A stretch of 64,000 nt of DNA. It comes from Hymenobacter terrestris. GTDB taxonomy: Bacteria > Bacteroidota > Bacteroidia > Cytophagales > Hymenobacteraceae. Position numbers and translations under genes: made by a program. The DNA lies in assembly GCF_013377905.1 (NCBI RefSeq), contig NZ_JABKAV010000003.1, positions 1 to 64,000 on the forward strand, in the 5' to 3' direction. Below the pieces are notes generated by a model. It was not told the origin of the DNA, searched no databases, and saw only the letters and a program-made list of their open reading frames with translations. Positions within the stretch are counted from its first letter, which is position 1. Each line of letters begins with the position of its first letter. This document shows, piece after piece, positions 1 through 8,314 of the stretch.

Positions 1-297
1 CGGCCTTCCTGCTAGCCTGTGCCGCCTTTTCAGACAACTCGACTAGCGAGGATGAAGGCGCTTCCGGTGGGAGCGGGGTGCAAAGGTAGCTAAACCTTTC
101 CGACTTGCGCAACCCCGCAGGGCAACTTATTTTCAAGCGGCTTTCCCGAGGAACAACCAACCCCGACCGCGTTCCGGTTGGGGATGCAAAAGTGGGTCAT
201 CAAGCCGTATTACGCAAGCCCGGAGGGTAAAATACTCGTTTAAGCCCCCCTTCCGCCCACTGCGTCAGGCACTTTCTTTTCGGAAAGCAAATGAAAA
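1..297. other. left-edge region without a supported gene
   Basis: No reading frame here has protein-like composition. The only signals are a leftward promoter at 81-112 and the transcribed leader it would produce (about 1-74, minus strand). That leader holds no obvious start codon, so it is either a 5' UTR or the front of an RNA gene lying outside the window. From 120 to 297 I see nothing convincing. Confidence 0.5.
81..112 (-). promoter_or_regulatory. Bacteroidetes-type promoter firing leftward off the window
   Basis: On the minus strand TACCTTTG (81-88) matches the TAnnTTTG -7 consensus. A TTG (110-112) lies 21 bases upstream, at the expected -33 position. Transcription would start near 74 and leave the window on the left. 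The downstream gene is not visible. Confidence 0.55.
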
Positions 298-339
298 CCG
301 GCCTTCCCTACCCTATATACATAGGAGCGAGAAGGCCGG
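298..339 (-). terminator. terminator of the DUF4476 gene
   Basis: Arms CCGGCCTTC (298-306) and GAAGGCCGG (331-339) form a 9-bp GC-rich stem. On the minus strand it is followed by TTTTC. It lies 20 bases beyond the stop of the leftward gene ending at 360. Confidence 0.7.
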
Positions 340-359
340 ATGGACGCTAAAATGGCTTT

Positions 360-1091
360 TTAACGTACGGACTGCACGTATTCCTGTACTTCCCGGATAC
401 TGGAGTTGAATACCAAGGCATCATATACTTGGTAAAAGTTCTGCCGGTCGGCGACGCGGCTGTATAGGTACTTGGCAGTCTCTATGCGGTTTTCGTCGAA
501 GGACAGAGATTTGATCAGGCGACGGGCATCCTCTGATTCGATGAATGATTCGTGCAGCGCGTCGCGCATAATGGCCATACGGGCATCGTCGAAGGGCCGG
601 CGCTGGATTGCCTGGAGTAAATTGTCTACTTCGACGGGAGCCAACTGGTAGGCCGGAACCGGATAGCCGTGATTCTGATGCCCAGGTGCGGGGTATCCAT
701 TATTTGGGTAAGGCGTTGGATACGGGCCATGGTTGGGATACACCACCGGCGGAGCCAGCGGCACGGTGCTCACGGTGCGTAGCGAAGGGGGAAAGCCTAG
801 ACGAGCAATCAGCACGAAGTTCGTTTCGAACCCATCAGCCAGGAAAATTTGGGTGCGGTAATTAACGCCACGGCCCCGACCTACGGGAATGTAAAAATCG
901 GCCCAATGATAGCCGGGGCGCAGTTGGTCGAGGTAGATCTGGGGGCGGGCGCCACGTGATACGGGCTGCCCATTGAGGGAAAGCCGAAAAGCCAAGCCCC
1001 GCTCACCGGAGATGCTGGCCGTAACGGGAGCAGCGTGCACAGTGCCAAGTAGTAGCAGGCAGCCAATAAGAAGAGGTAAGATTCGTTTCAT
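360..1091 (-). CDS. secreted DUF4476 domain protein
   Basis: A 243-residue exported protein of unknown function. I start it at the ATG at 1091, because MKRILPLLIGCLLLLGTVHA is a clean signal peptide; a start at 1142 would put 17 charged residues before it. Residues about 21-110 form a beta-rich N-terminal part. About 115-155 is a Pro/Tyr/Asn/Gly-rich linker with repeated YP/NHGYP units. About 160-243 matches the helical DUF4476 domain, common in Bacteroidota (pattern DDARMAIMRDAL, then FDENRIETAKYLY). It is monocistronic, with its own terminator and the PorE-like gene's terminator just upstream. The domain assignment is by recognition of the pattern; its biochemical role is not known to me. 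Confidence 0.75.
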   Translation of the reverse strand: MKRILPLLIGCLLLLGTVHAAPVTASISGERGLAFRLSLNGQPVSRGARPQIYLDQLRPGYHWADFYIPVGRGRGVNYRTQIFLADGFETNFVLIARLGFPPSLRTVSTVPLAPPVVYPNHGPYPTPYPNNGYPAPGHQNHGYPVPAYQLAPVEVDNLLQAIQRRPFDDARMAIMRDALHESFIESEDARRLIKSLSFDENRIETAKYLYSRVADRQNFYQVYDALVFNSSIREVQEYVQSVR

Positions 1092-1181
1092 GGAGCCGTA
1101 CATTATAGGAGTGTACCTCGCATAAGCCAAGGACTGTGCCAAGTGGTGGCTCCTCCCCTATCGATTTATCGCCAAAGCAAA

Positions 1182-1214
1182 ACCGCCCGGCCTGCTTCAT
1201 GCAGACCGGGCGGT
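1182..1214 (-). terminator. terminator of the PorE-like gene
   Basis: The hairpin has arms ACCGCCCGG (1182-1190) and CCGGGCGGT (1206-1214), extended inward by CTGC/GCAG after one mismatch. On the minus strand it is followed by TTTTG. It lies 24 bases after the stop at 1238. Confidence 0.75.
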
Positions 1215-1237
1215 CGACTTATCTAGGAGCGGGATAC

Positions 1238-3169
1238 CTACTCCGCAATTTTGGTCACTTTGAACTCGGTGCGGCGGTTACGCTGGTATTGCTCCTCCGT
1301 TTTGGCGTTCGGGACTACCGAGCGCGATTCGCCGTAGCCTTTGGCCGTGATGCGACCGGGAGCAATGCCTTTGGAGATGATGTAATCGACGGCCGATTGG
1401 GCCCGGCGCTGCGAAAGGGCCTGGTTGTAGGCATCTTTGCCACGCGAGTCGGTGTGTGAGCTGAGCTCAATGGTGATGCGCGGGTTGTCGTTGAGGGTTT
1501 CGACCAGCTTATCAAGCTCCAGGGCCGCATCGGGGCGGATATCGGACTTATCGTAATCGTAAAATATGTTATCGACCACGATGGCCTTGTTCTTCACGAT
1601 TTTGGTGAGCGTAAGCGTTACCGGTATCCGCACTTCGTTCACGGGGTCGGGCAGTAACTCCTGGGCGGGTTTGCGGCCCACGGTGGTGAGGGGGCTGCGG
1701 GCCGTGAAATAGTCGTCGCGGTTAGCAGTCAGGGCATAACTGGCGACGGCCGAGTCAAGCTTGAAGATAAACTTGCCGTCGGGGCCGCTGGTGGTGGTTT
1801 GAAGCTGCTTGCCGCTAGAGCTGAGTAGCGCCACGGGCTGGTTGGGAACGATGGTGGTGGTGCCGGTTTTGTTGTCGCGCTCCAGCACGGTACCATCGGC
1901 CACGAAGAACACCAGCTTGATCGTATTCTCGCGGAAACGGTAGAGGTCATCGGAGCCTTTGCCACCGGCCCGGTTCGAGGAGAAAACGCCGCCTTGCTTG
2001 TCGAGGAAGAAGGGGGCGAAGTCGTCGCCGTTGCTGTTAATGGGGCTACCCAGATTCTGCACCTGGCCTTTATCAAGCTTGAAGATATCGAGCTTGCCGA
2101 GGCCGGGGTGGCCATCGGAGGAGAAATACAGTACCCCTTCGGGCGAAATGGCCGGGAAGCTCTCGTTGCCCACGGTGTTTACCTTGTCGCCCAGGTTTTC
2201 GGGGGCGGCAAAGCGGCCGGGACCTTCCATGGCAGCCTTATAGAGGTCGCTGCCACCCAAACCGCCCTTGCGGGTGGAGGCGAAGTAGAGCGTTTGGCCA
2301 TCGGCCGAGAAGACCGGCGAATACTCGTCGGCGGTGCTGCTGTTCACGCCACGCAGGATTTCGGGCTCGGTCCAGGCATTTTCGCGGAAGTAGGAAATCC
2401 ACAAATCCACGCTCAGCAGGCCCTTCTTGGAGCCGTCGTTGGAGCGGGCGAATACCAGCATCTTGCCATCGGGCGAGTAGGTGGCGCTGGCTTCGTGGCG
2501 ATTGAGGGAGTTGATGACGGGTTCGAGTTTGCGCACGGTGCCTCCAGTCAGCTTCTGGTCGTCGGCGAAGCGCACGGCATACAGGTCGTTGAACCCTTCG
2601 CCGTTGCCGGGGAATACTTTCCCCTCGCGACCCGAGGCAAACACCAATTCCTTAGAGTCAGGAATGCGGGTGGTGCCGAACTCCGAGGCGGGCGTGTTCA
2701 ACTCATCCAAGGGCATTACCTCGCTGTTGGTAGGCTGGGCCAGCAGTTCTTTTGAGGCGCGGGCGTTTCGGGCTTCGGCTTCGGCCTGAGCCGTGAGGGT
2801 GCGGTTGCTACCTACCTCGGCGTATTGGGTGAACTGCTCAGCGGCTTCGTCGAACTTGCCGTTGGCCCGTAGCGCCAAGGCATAATAGTAGCCGGCGTCA
2901 GCCTTGCGGGCTCCACCATCAATAGCTGCCTTATAATACGATTCTGCCTGCTCGACGCGGTTGGACAGACGGTACGATTCAGCAATGCGGTAGTTGCCCT
3001 GCGCTACGTTCTTGCCCTTCGCCACTTCGGCCTTATATAAGGTAAGCGCCGACTCATATTCGCCGCGCGTAAACCGCTTATCGGCCTTGCTCAGCCCCCC
3101 GGTGGTAGCGCAGCCCGCCAGTAGGGTGGCCGAACCCACAGCAGTCCACATCAGAATAGCGTTTTTCAT
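1238..3169 (-). CDS. OmpA-family lipoprotein, PorE-like (TPR, beta-propeller, CRD, OmpA_C)
   Basis: A 643-residue lipoprotein: the signal ends in the lipobox LLAGC with Cys20. Order of domains: TPR-like helices about 25-130, a PD40/WD40-like propeller about 150-415 (repeated units such as SPDGKMLVFARS, SADGQTLYFAST, SPEGVLYFSSDG), a carboxypeptidase-regulatory-like beta domain about 420-490, and an OmpA_C peptidoglycan-binding domain about 525-640 (FYDYDKSDI, then HTDSRG, then NRRTEF). This four-part order is that of PorE, which tethers the type IX secretion machinery of Porphyromonas to peptidoglycan. Many Bacteroidota have several such paralogues, so a direct T9SS role is an inference; no other T9SS gene is in the window. 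Monocistronic. Confidence 0.85.
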   Translation of the reverse strand: MKNAILMWTAVGSATLLAGCATTGGLSKADKRFTRGEYESALTLYKAEVAKGKNVAQGNYRIAESYRLSNRVEQAESYYKAAIDGGARKADAGYYYALALRANGKFDEAAEQFTQYAEVGSNRTLTAQAEAEARNARASKELLAQPTNSEVMPLDELNTPASEFGTTRIPDSKELVFASGREGKVFPGNGEGFNDLYAVRFADDQKLTGGTVRKLEPVINSLNRHEASATYSPDGKMLVFARSNDGSKKGLLSVDLWISYFRENAWTEPEILRGVNSSTADEYSPVFSADGQTLYFASTRKGGLGGSDLYKAAMEGPGRFAAPENLGDKVNTVGNESFPAISPEGVLYFSSDGHPGLGKLDIFKLDKGQVQNLGSPINSNGDDFAPFFLDKQGGVFSSNRAGGKGSDDLYRFRENTIKLVFFVADGTVLERDNKTGTTTIVPNQPVALLSSSGKQLQTTTSGPDGKFIFKLDSAVASYALTANRDDYFTARSPLTTVGRKPAQELLPDPVNEVRIPVTLTLTKIVKNKAIVVDNIFYDYDKSDIRPDAALELDKLVETLNDNPRITIELSSHTDSRGKDAYNQALSQRRAQSAVDYIISKGIAPGRITAKGYGESRSVVPNAKTEEQYQRNRRTEFKVTKIAE

Positions 3170-3303
3170 AATAGCAGGCAGGGAGGAAAGAAGAACCGGT
3201 AGCTGGCCGCAAAAGGTGGCCAGTGCTCGGATAATGCGCAGATAGTGCGGCTAAGATGCAAGTTTTCCGACGAAAAAGTCGGTTTCAGCGCCCTAGCCGT
3301 TCG

Positions 3304-3789
3304 TTAAACGAAGTAACGGGTGAGCCAAGTATCGGCGGCCGGCGCCGGCCACCGCTCCAGCAGCTGCTGGCGCTGGCCAATGGTGTTGTCGAAATACGGC
3401 GTTTCGGCAGATAGCGTGCCGGCGGCAATGGCGGGGCCGAGTTGCTTACGGTCGAGTAGCGTTACCGTCCCGTCTACCCAAAAAGCCAGCTTCGACTTTT
3501 CGAGTAGCTCTATGCCCAACTGCTGCTCCATGCCCTGCACGAAACGTACCGAGGCATCAATCGAGCAGCCACTGGCATCGGCTACGCCCTCATCGAGCCC
3601 GATAACCAGAAATTGGCTGTGCAGCACAACGGCCGAGGCGGCTAAGCTGCGGCCGTGGCTGGTCCACTCGTCGGCGAAACGGTGCAGCGTGGGTTGCACC
3701 TGGGTTTGTTCGGCGGCCGTGAGGGGACGGTTGGCTTGGTAAATCCAGATGCGGGCCGAGGGGGGCAGTTGCTCGAAGGGAACGTACAT
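3304..3789 (-). CDS. conserved Bacteroidota protein of unknown function
   Basis: A 161-residue soluble protein. I place the start at the ATG at 3789 (MYVPFEQLPPSARIWIYQ); the longer frame to 3828 would translate the palindromic repeat at 3801-3822. Conserved-looking patches are ARIWIYQANRPL, FADEWTSHG, FLVIGLDEG and the C-terminal ending TWLTRYFV. I recognise it as a family often labelled 'ABC transporter ATPase' in Cytophagales genomes. It has no Walker A, signature or Walker B motif, so that label should not be trusted. No operon partner. Confidence 0.6.
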   Translation of the reverse strand: MYVPFEQLPPSARIWIYQANRPLTAAEQTQVQPTLHRFADEWTSHGRSLAASAVVLHSQFLVIGLDEGVADASGCSIDASVRFVQGMEQQLGIELLEKSKLAFWVDGTVTLLDRKQLGPAIAAGTLSAETPYFDNTIGQRQQLLERWPAPAADTWLTRYFV

Positions 3790-3800
3790 GGGCGAGGTAT

Positions 3801-3881
3801 GGCGCGAAGCTCCAGCTTCGCGTTTCATTGAATGCTGCTCTACAGTGTCAGCAACGATACGCGAAGCTGGAGCTTCGCGCT
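3801..3881. repeat. inverted pair of a short palindrome (REP/REPIN-like)
   Basis: Two copies of a 20-bp palindrome lie head to head, 37 bases apart: CGCGAAGCTCCAGCTTCGCG at 3803-3822 and its complement, CGCGAAGCTGGAGCTTCGCG, at 3860-3879. Each copy can fold alone and the pair can form one long cruciform. The arrangement resembles REP doublets mobilised in trans by RAYT transposases; no transposase is nearby. Confidence 0.75.
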
Positions 3882-3891
3882 ACTTACAAAG

Positions 3892-3928
3892 AAACAGCCC
3901 CGGCCGGAAGTTCCGGCCGAGGCTGTTT
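3892..3928 (-). terminator. terminator of the iron-sulfur operon
   Basis: A long near-perfect hairpin: AAACAGCC, a one-base mismatch, then CGGCCGGAA / TTCCGGCCG and GGCTGTTT around a 1-base apex. It is T-rich on both sides. It lies 28 bases after the stop at 3956. Confidence 0.8.
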
Positions 3929-3955
3929 TTGAAGCGGATGGATTCAAGCCGGAGA

Positions 3956-4855
3956 CTACGCGTTCAGGCCCTCGGCAGAAGCAATCAGCTCGGCCAGGTC
4001 GAACACCTGCACATCCTGCTCGCGCTCCTTGTTTTTTACGCCGTCAGCCATCATGGTCATGCAGAAAGGGCAGGCCACGGCAATAACGCTGCCGCCGGCC
4101 GCTTTGGCCGAACCAGGGCCGGCAGGGGCGTTGCTTTCCACGCCGCGCAAATTGTTGAGCACGGCAGCGGCGCCGTCGAGGGTAGCCAAGGCTTCCTCGG
4201 TGCGCTCGATGTTCACTTCCTTGTTACCGGGTTCGGCGTCTTTCCACATCTGGGCACCGCCGGCACCGCAGCACAGACCGTTGGTTTTGCAGCGCTTCAT
4301 TTCCACCAAATCGGCATCGAGCACTTCCAGTACGGCCCGCGGGGCTTCGTAAATGTCGTTGGCCCGGCCCAGATAGCAGGAGTCGTGGAACGTGATGCGG
4401 CGGCCCTTGAACGATTCGCCGCCTTCAGCCTTCACCTTGCCCTCGTTGATGAGCTGTTGCAGGAAGGTGCTGTGGTGAATCACCTCGTACTCACCGCCTA
4501 AAGCGGGGTACTCGTTTTTGATGGTGTTGAAGCAGTGCGGGCAGGCCGTAACCACCTTCTTGATGCCGTAGCCATCAAGGGTAGCAATATTGGTCATGGC
4601 CTGCATCTGAAACAAGAACTCGTTGCCGGCACGCTTGGCCGGGTCGCCGGTGCAGCTTTCCTCCTTGCCCAGCACGGCGTAGTTCACGCCCACATGATCG
4701 AGGATGCGCACAAAAGCGCGGGTCACGCGCTTGTACCGGTCGTCGAAAGCGCCGGCGCAGCCCACCCAAAACAGGATTTCAGGACTTTCGCCCCGGGCCG
4801 CCAAATCGGCCATTACGGGTACAGAAACAGGACGCTTGGCAGTTTGCTCAGCCAT
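3956..4855 (-). CDS. (Fe-S)-binding protein with two CCG domains
   Basis: A 299-residue cytoplasmic protein of the heterodisulfide reductase B / GlpC / LutA-type cysteine-rich family. First CCG unit: Cys33 (VGCAG), Cys68 (SCTGD), Cys105 and Cys108 (ACPHCFN). Second: Cys160 (HDSCYLGR), Cys195-196 (CCGAGG), Cys262 and Cys265 (ACPFC). These ligate Fe-S clusters in the family. It is the second gene of an operon, 54 bases after the membrane ferredoxin-like subunit at 4910, and together they look like a quinone-linked electron-transfer complex. The donor is not shown; electron-transfer flavoprotein, lactate or a similar oxidation system are candidates. Confidence 0.85.
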   Translation of the reverse strand: MAEQTAKRPVSVPVMADLAARGESPEILFWVGCAGAFDDRYKRVTRAFVRILDHVGVNYAVLGKEESCTGDPAKRAGNEFLFQMQAMTNIATLDGYGIKKVVTACPHCFNTIKNEYPALGGEYEVIHHSTFLQQLINEGKVKAEGGESFKGRRITFHDSCYLGRANDIYEAPRAVLEVLDADLVEMKRCKTNGLCCGAGGAQMWKDAEPGNKEVNIERTEEALATLDGAAAVLNNLRGVESNAPAGPGSAKAAGGSVIAVACPFCMTMMADGVKNKEREQDVQVFDLAELIASAEGLNA

Positions 4856-4909
4856 TATATTGAGAACTAGAAGTCAGGAGGATGGTAAGATCAGGAAGGC
4901 AGGCGGGCT

Positions 4910-6304
4910 TTATACAGCTGCCGCCTTATCGGCCACGAACAGGTCGTCGGCCCAGTTGAAACGGTCGGAGGGCGAGAAGGCCCAAGGCGCGCCGTTGTTT
5001 TCAATATTGCTGAACATGGCGTTCAGGGCGTTGGGAGCGGCTGATTCCTCGAGTACCAAGAAGCGGCGCATCTCGATGATGCTGTCCAACGGGTTGATGT
5101 TCACTGGGCAGGCCTCGACGCAGGCGTTGCAGGTGGTGCAGGCCCACAACTCCTCGGGCGTTACGTAGCCCCGTAACAGCGTGTGGTTTTCCTTGTCGAG
5201 TTGCTCCTGGGGGTCGTGCTTGGCTTCTGCGCCGTACAGAGCCGGGCTGAAAATGAGCGGCGCGTTATACTTCTCCTCCATCCGGTCGCGCGTGTCCATG
5301 ATGATTTTGCGGGGCGAGAGGAGCTTGCCGGTGATGTTGGCCGGGCACACCGAGGTGCAGCGGCCACACTCGGTGCACGAGTAGGCATTGAGCAGATTGG
5401 TCCAGGCCAGATCATCTACATCTTTGGCCCCAAAGGGTGCGGGAGCTACTGCCGAGCCATCGGGGTTGGTAGCCGGGGCCGGCACCGCGTAGCTGGGGTC
5501 CATCATGGCCTTCACCTCGTGGGTGATGCTATCCACGTTCGAGAACTGTCCCTGCGGGATGAGCCGCGAGAAGTACACGTTCGGAAACGCCATGATGATG
5601 TGGAAGTGCTTGCTGCTGGGCAGGTAATTCAGAAACAGCAGAATGCCCACTATATGCGCCCACCAGCCCACACGCTCCAATACATGCAACATTGGTACGC
5701 TGTCGGGCAACAGGCCTGTCAGGAACTGACTGACGGGATAGGCCCCCGGCAAGTCTAAGCCCTGGAGCTGGTAGGCCTTCAGGTCGGCCGTGTTCATCAG
5801 AAACAGGGCTGCCATCAGCACTACTTCTACATAGAGAATGATGTTGGCATCCATCTTGGGCCAGGCCCGCATTTCGGGGCCGGTGAAGCGCTTTACCACA
5901 TTCGCATTGCGCCGCCACCAAAAGGCCACGACAGCCAGAACTACCAGCGCGCCCAGGATTTCGTTGGTACCAGTAAGGGCCGAGTACAAGGGACCAGCAA
6001 ACTGCAGGAAGCGGTGGGTGCCGAATAGGCCGTCCACCATAATCTCAATCACCTCAATATTGATGACGATGAAGCCCACGTACACAATCAGGTGTAGGAA
6101 GGCCGGCGTCAGGCGCTTGAACATCTTCTGCTGACCGAAGGCGACGAGCAGCGTTTTCCAGAGCCGCTCATTCACGTGGCCACTCATGTCCCGGTCGCGG
6201 CCCACCAGCACGTTGGCCCGGATGCGGCTGGCCTGCCATGCAAACAGGCCGAAGCCCGCCAGCGCCACCAGCAGAAAGATGATGTTTTGAATAGAGAAAT
6301 GCAC
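4910..6304 (-). CDS. membrane 4Fe-4S dicluster oxidoreductase subunit
   Basis: A 464-residue protein. The N-terminal half has about five membrane helices (near 7-23, 68-86, 112-130, 155-171, 213-228), like the cytochrome-b/NarI-type subunits that pass electrons to quinone. The C-terminal half carries two ferredoxin motifs, CTECGRCTSVCP (Cys310, 313, 316, 320) and CTTCNACVEACP (Cys389, 392, 395, 399). The start is GTG at 6304, immediately before HFSIQ; no upstream ATG is in frame. It precedes the CCG-domain partner gene, so the two probably form one membrane complex. A weak -7-like sequence lies in the leader, but I could not define the promoter. Confidence 0.83.
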   Translation of the reverse strand: MHFSIQNIIFLLVALAGFGLFAWQASRIRANVLVGRDRDMSGHVNERLWKTLLVAFGQQKMFKRLTPAFLHLIVYVGFIVINIEVIEIMVDGLFGTHRFLQFAGPLYSALTGTNEILGALVVLAVVAFWWRRNANVVKRFTGPEMRAWPKMDANIILYVEVVLMAALFLMNTADLKAYQLQGLDLPGAYPVSQFLTGLLPDSVPMLHVLERVGWWAHIVGILLFLNYLPSSKHFHIIMAFPNVYFSRLIPQGQFSNVDSITHEVKAMMDPSYAVPAPATNPDGSAVAPAPFGAKDVDDLAWTNLLNAYSCTECGRCTSVCPANITGKLLSPRKIIMDTRDRMEEKYNAPLIFSPALYGAEAKHDPQEQLDKENHTLLRGYVTPEELWACTTCNACVEACPVNINPLDSIIEMRRFLVLEESAAPNALNAMFSNIENNGAPWAFSPSDRFNWADDLFVADKAAAV

Positions 6305-6412
6305 GGGAAAAGGGTAAGTTTAGGGTTAGATCCGAAATATACTCGGTATGCATAACAATTTACCGATTTTGAGGCAGATAGTTTCCATTGACAACTTTTT
6401 TTTCAATTCTGG

Positions 6413-6443
6413 TTTGTAGGTTTGAAATGGTTTGCTACTTTTG
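6413..6443 (+). promoter_or_regulatory. promoter of tRNA-Phe
   Basis: TTTG (6413-6416) and TACTTTTG (6436-6443) match the -33 TTTG and -7 TAnnTTTG elements with a 19-base spacer. This is the best Bacteroidetes promoter in the window. The start would be near 6450, about 35 bases before the tRNA. Confidence 0.75.
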
Positions 6444-6484
6444 TGCTCCCCAACGGCCAAAAGGCCCGCCGGGAACCACGAGCT

Positions 6485-6557
<73 letters not shown>

Positions 6558-6558
6558 C

Positions 6559-6593
6559 AAAAACCCCGATTCTGCTTCAGAATCGGGGTTTTT
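6559..6593. terminator. bidirectional terminator between tRNA-Phe and the J-domain gene
   Basis: A 16-bp perfect stem, AAAAACCCCGATTCTG / CAGAATCGGGGTTTTT, with a 3-base loop. T-runs are available on both strands. It can end the rightward tRNA transcript and the leftward J-domain transcript, whose stop codon lies inside the right arm. Confidence 0.9.
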
Positions 6594-7776
6594 ATTTTGC
6601 AGCAGTTTGTTTTCCCCCTGTACTCTGAGACGGCTCCGCGGCGCAGGTTGTGTCGCGGGCGGCGCGGGCAAACTCGTACCCCTGCAACACGGCCCGCCGC
6701 AGCAGGTCGCAGGCCCGGGGCACATCGCGCTGCTGTTGCGCCACGCGGCCCAGCAGAAAATATAGCTGCCCGCTGCGGGGCGTAATATCAAGCACCTCCC
6801 AGTAATCGTTCTGGGCAGCCTCGTAGCGGCCCAGCTTGAAATTGGCCAGCCCCCGGAACGTAAGCAGCTGCCCCCGCAGCCGCGAAGGCTCGCTGGCATG
6901 GCGCAACCCACCCGATAGCGTGCGAACGGCCGCCGCGAACTGCTGCTGCTGAAACAGCTCTGCTTCGCCCTGCCGTAGCCAGGCGCGGGCCAGCGTACTA
7001 TCAAGGGCCAAAGCTTTCTGGTAGGCAGCCCGAGCAGGTGCCGGCTGGCCGAGGGCGGCCTCGCATTGGGCCAGACGCAGCCACAGCTGCCCCCGCAGCG
7101 CAGCCGGGGCTTCGGGCAGGGCCGCCCGCAGGTCGGCGCGGGCGGCGGCGTAATCGTGCAGCCCGAGCTGAGCGGCCTCGGCCCGTCGCCGCAGGGCTAA
7201 GTTGTAATTGGGCCGGAAGTGCAGGGCATCGGTGAAGTAGCTGTGTGCCCCGGCCCAATTACCCTTCGTGTAGGCCTGCAGGCCCCGCGTATAGTTGCTC
7301 GTGCCCGAAACATAGTCCATTGTAACTTTGACCGAGAACATAAACAAGGCTAGCCCCACTCCCAGCAGTGCCGTGAGCCAATAATCGCGCCGCGTGAACT
7401 TTACTTTCTGGCGCGCAATGGGCTGGTAATACCGCTCGTTGGCTCCGGCGGGCCGGCGGGTACGCAATGGCGGGCCCGGCGCGGGCATGGGCGCGCCATA
7501 AATGTGCTGGCCCTGCTGGCGGAAATGCTGCTGCCGTTGGGCCTCATCGATCCGGCGGGCATCGGCGCGTAGCTGCTGGTCGTAGTGGGCACGGCGGGCC
7601 TCGTGGCCAAGCACCCGGTAGGCCACGGCTACTGCCTTAAACAGCTCTTCGTAGAGCACATTACCGCCGTGTTTATCGGGGTGATACAGCACTGCCAGAC
7701 GCCTGTAAGCCAGCCGAATATCGGGTAGCGTGGCCGTTACCGGCACCCCCAGTACGTGGTAATGATTCTGGCTCAA
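6592..7776 (-). CDS. J-domain, membrane and TPR protein
   Basis: A 394-residue protein. Residues 3-70 form a DnaJ J-domain with the HPD motif (His32-Pro33-Asp34) that stimulates Hsp70/DnaK ATPase. A Gln/Arg-rich linker is followed by one transmembrane helix at about 132-151, and residues about 160-375 are tetratricopeptide repeats. There is no G/F region or zinc finger, so it is a specialised co-chaperone rather than DnaJ itself. It probably recruits DnaK to the inner membrane. The start is a TTG at 7776: the J-domain begins within five residues and no ATG is in frame upstream. Confidence 0.82.
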   Translation of the reverse strand: MSQNHYHVLGVPVTATLPDIRLAYRRLAVLYHPDKHGGNVLYEELFKAVAVAYRVLGHEARRAHYDQQLRADARRIDEAQRQQHFRQQGQHIYGAPMPAPGPPLRTRRPAGANERYYQPIARQKVKFTRRDYWLTALLGVGLALFMFSVKVTMDYVSGTSNYTRGLQAYTKGNWAGAHSYFTDALHFRPNYNLALRRRAEAAQLGLHDYAAARADLRAALPEAPAALRGQLWLRLAQCEAALGQPAPARAAYQKALALDSTLARAWLRQGEAELFQQQQFAAAVRTLSGGLRHASEPSRLRGQLLTFRGLANFKLGRYEAAQNDYWEVLDITPRSGQLYFLLGRVAQQQRDVPRACDLLRRAVLQGYEFARAARDTTCAAEPSQSTGGKQTAAK

Positions 7777-7919
7777 AGCAGGGCAGTATAGCGTAAAAAT
7801 AAACCAATTTCAGACACAGCTTCGCCTTTTCCGTATGCAACAGCTACCATATAACGGGTAGCAGCTTTATTTGCTGTTGCCCGACTCTGTAACATTGTTT
7901 TCCCGCAAAAGTCTCCTCC

Positions 7920-8306
7920 ATGGGCCTGTTCTCCACCGAAGAAAATGCTTCCAAGACCCCTCACAACGATAGTCTGGTAGGTAATCTGAAGGGTTACCTC
8001 GACACCCGCCTCGACTTGGTGCGGCTGGAGGTGCAGGAAAAAGCCAAGCACACTTTCGTAAATGTGGCGCATGGCATTACTATGGCTGTTATAGGCCTGT
8101 TCTTCTTCCTATTTCTAAATCTGTTCTTGGCTTTTCTACTGAACGATGTGCTCGACAGCCAGTTCTGGGGCTTCGGAATCGTGGCAGGCTTCTATCTTAT
8201 TTTACTGATTGTCTTTGTTATGGGGGTCGATAAGTCGGCTTTCCAGGCCTTGGCTGATAAGATGCTGGGCAACACCATTTATAAATCTGACAAACGCCAA
8301 GCATAA
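7920..8306 (+). CDS. phage-holin-family (DUF1469-like) membrane protein
   Basis: A 128-residue protein. It has an amphipathic N-terminal part with helix DTRLDLVRLEVQEKAKH (28-44), two hydrophobic helices at about 50-75 and 82-103, and a basic C-terminus. This is the layout of the Holin-X/phage_holin_3_6 superfamily, found on many bacterial chromosomes without any phage. No lysis genes are present, so the word 'holin' describes homology only. It is the first gene of a three-gene rightward operon: the next start is 8 bases after its stop. An imperfect -7 (TAACATTG, 7890-7897) is upstream. Confidence 0.75.
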   Translation: MGLFSTEENASKTPHNDSLVGNLKGYLDTRLDLVRLEVQEKAKHTFVNVAHGITMAVIGLFFFLFLNLFLAFLLNDVLDSQFWGFGIVAGFYLILLIVFVMGVDKSAFQALADKMLGNTIYKSDKRQA

Positions 8307-8314
8307 TCCGACCC

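Noticed and set aside
3304..3789. An ABC transporter ATPase
   Set aside because: The usual database name is not supported: no Walker A, signature or Walker B motif is present.
7920..8306. A prophage or tailocin lysis module suggested by the holin-like protein
   Set aside because: No endolysin, structural phage gene, integrase or attachment site is nearby. Holin-superfamily proteins are common chromosomal membrane proteins.
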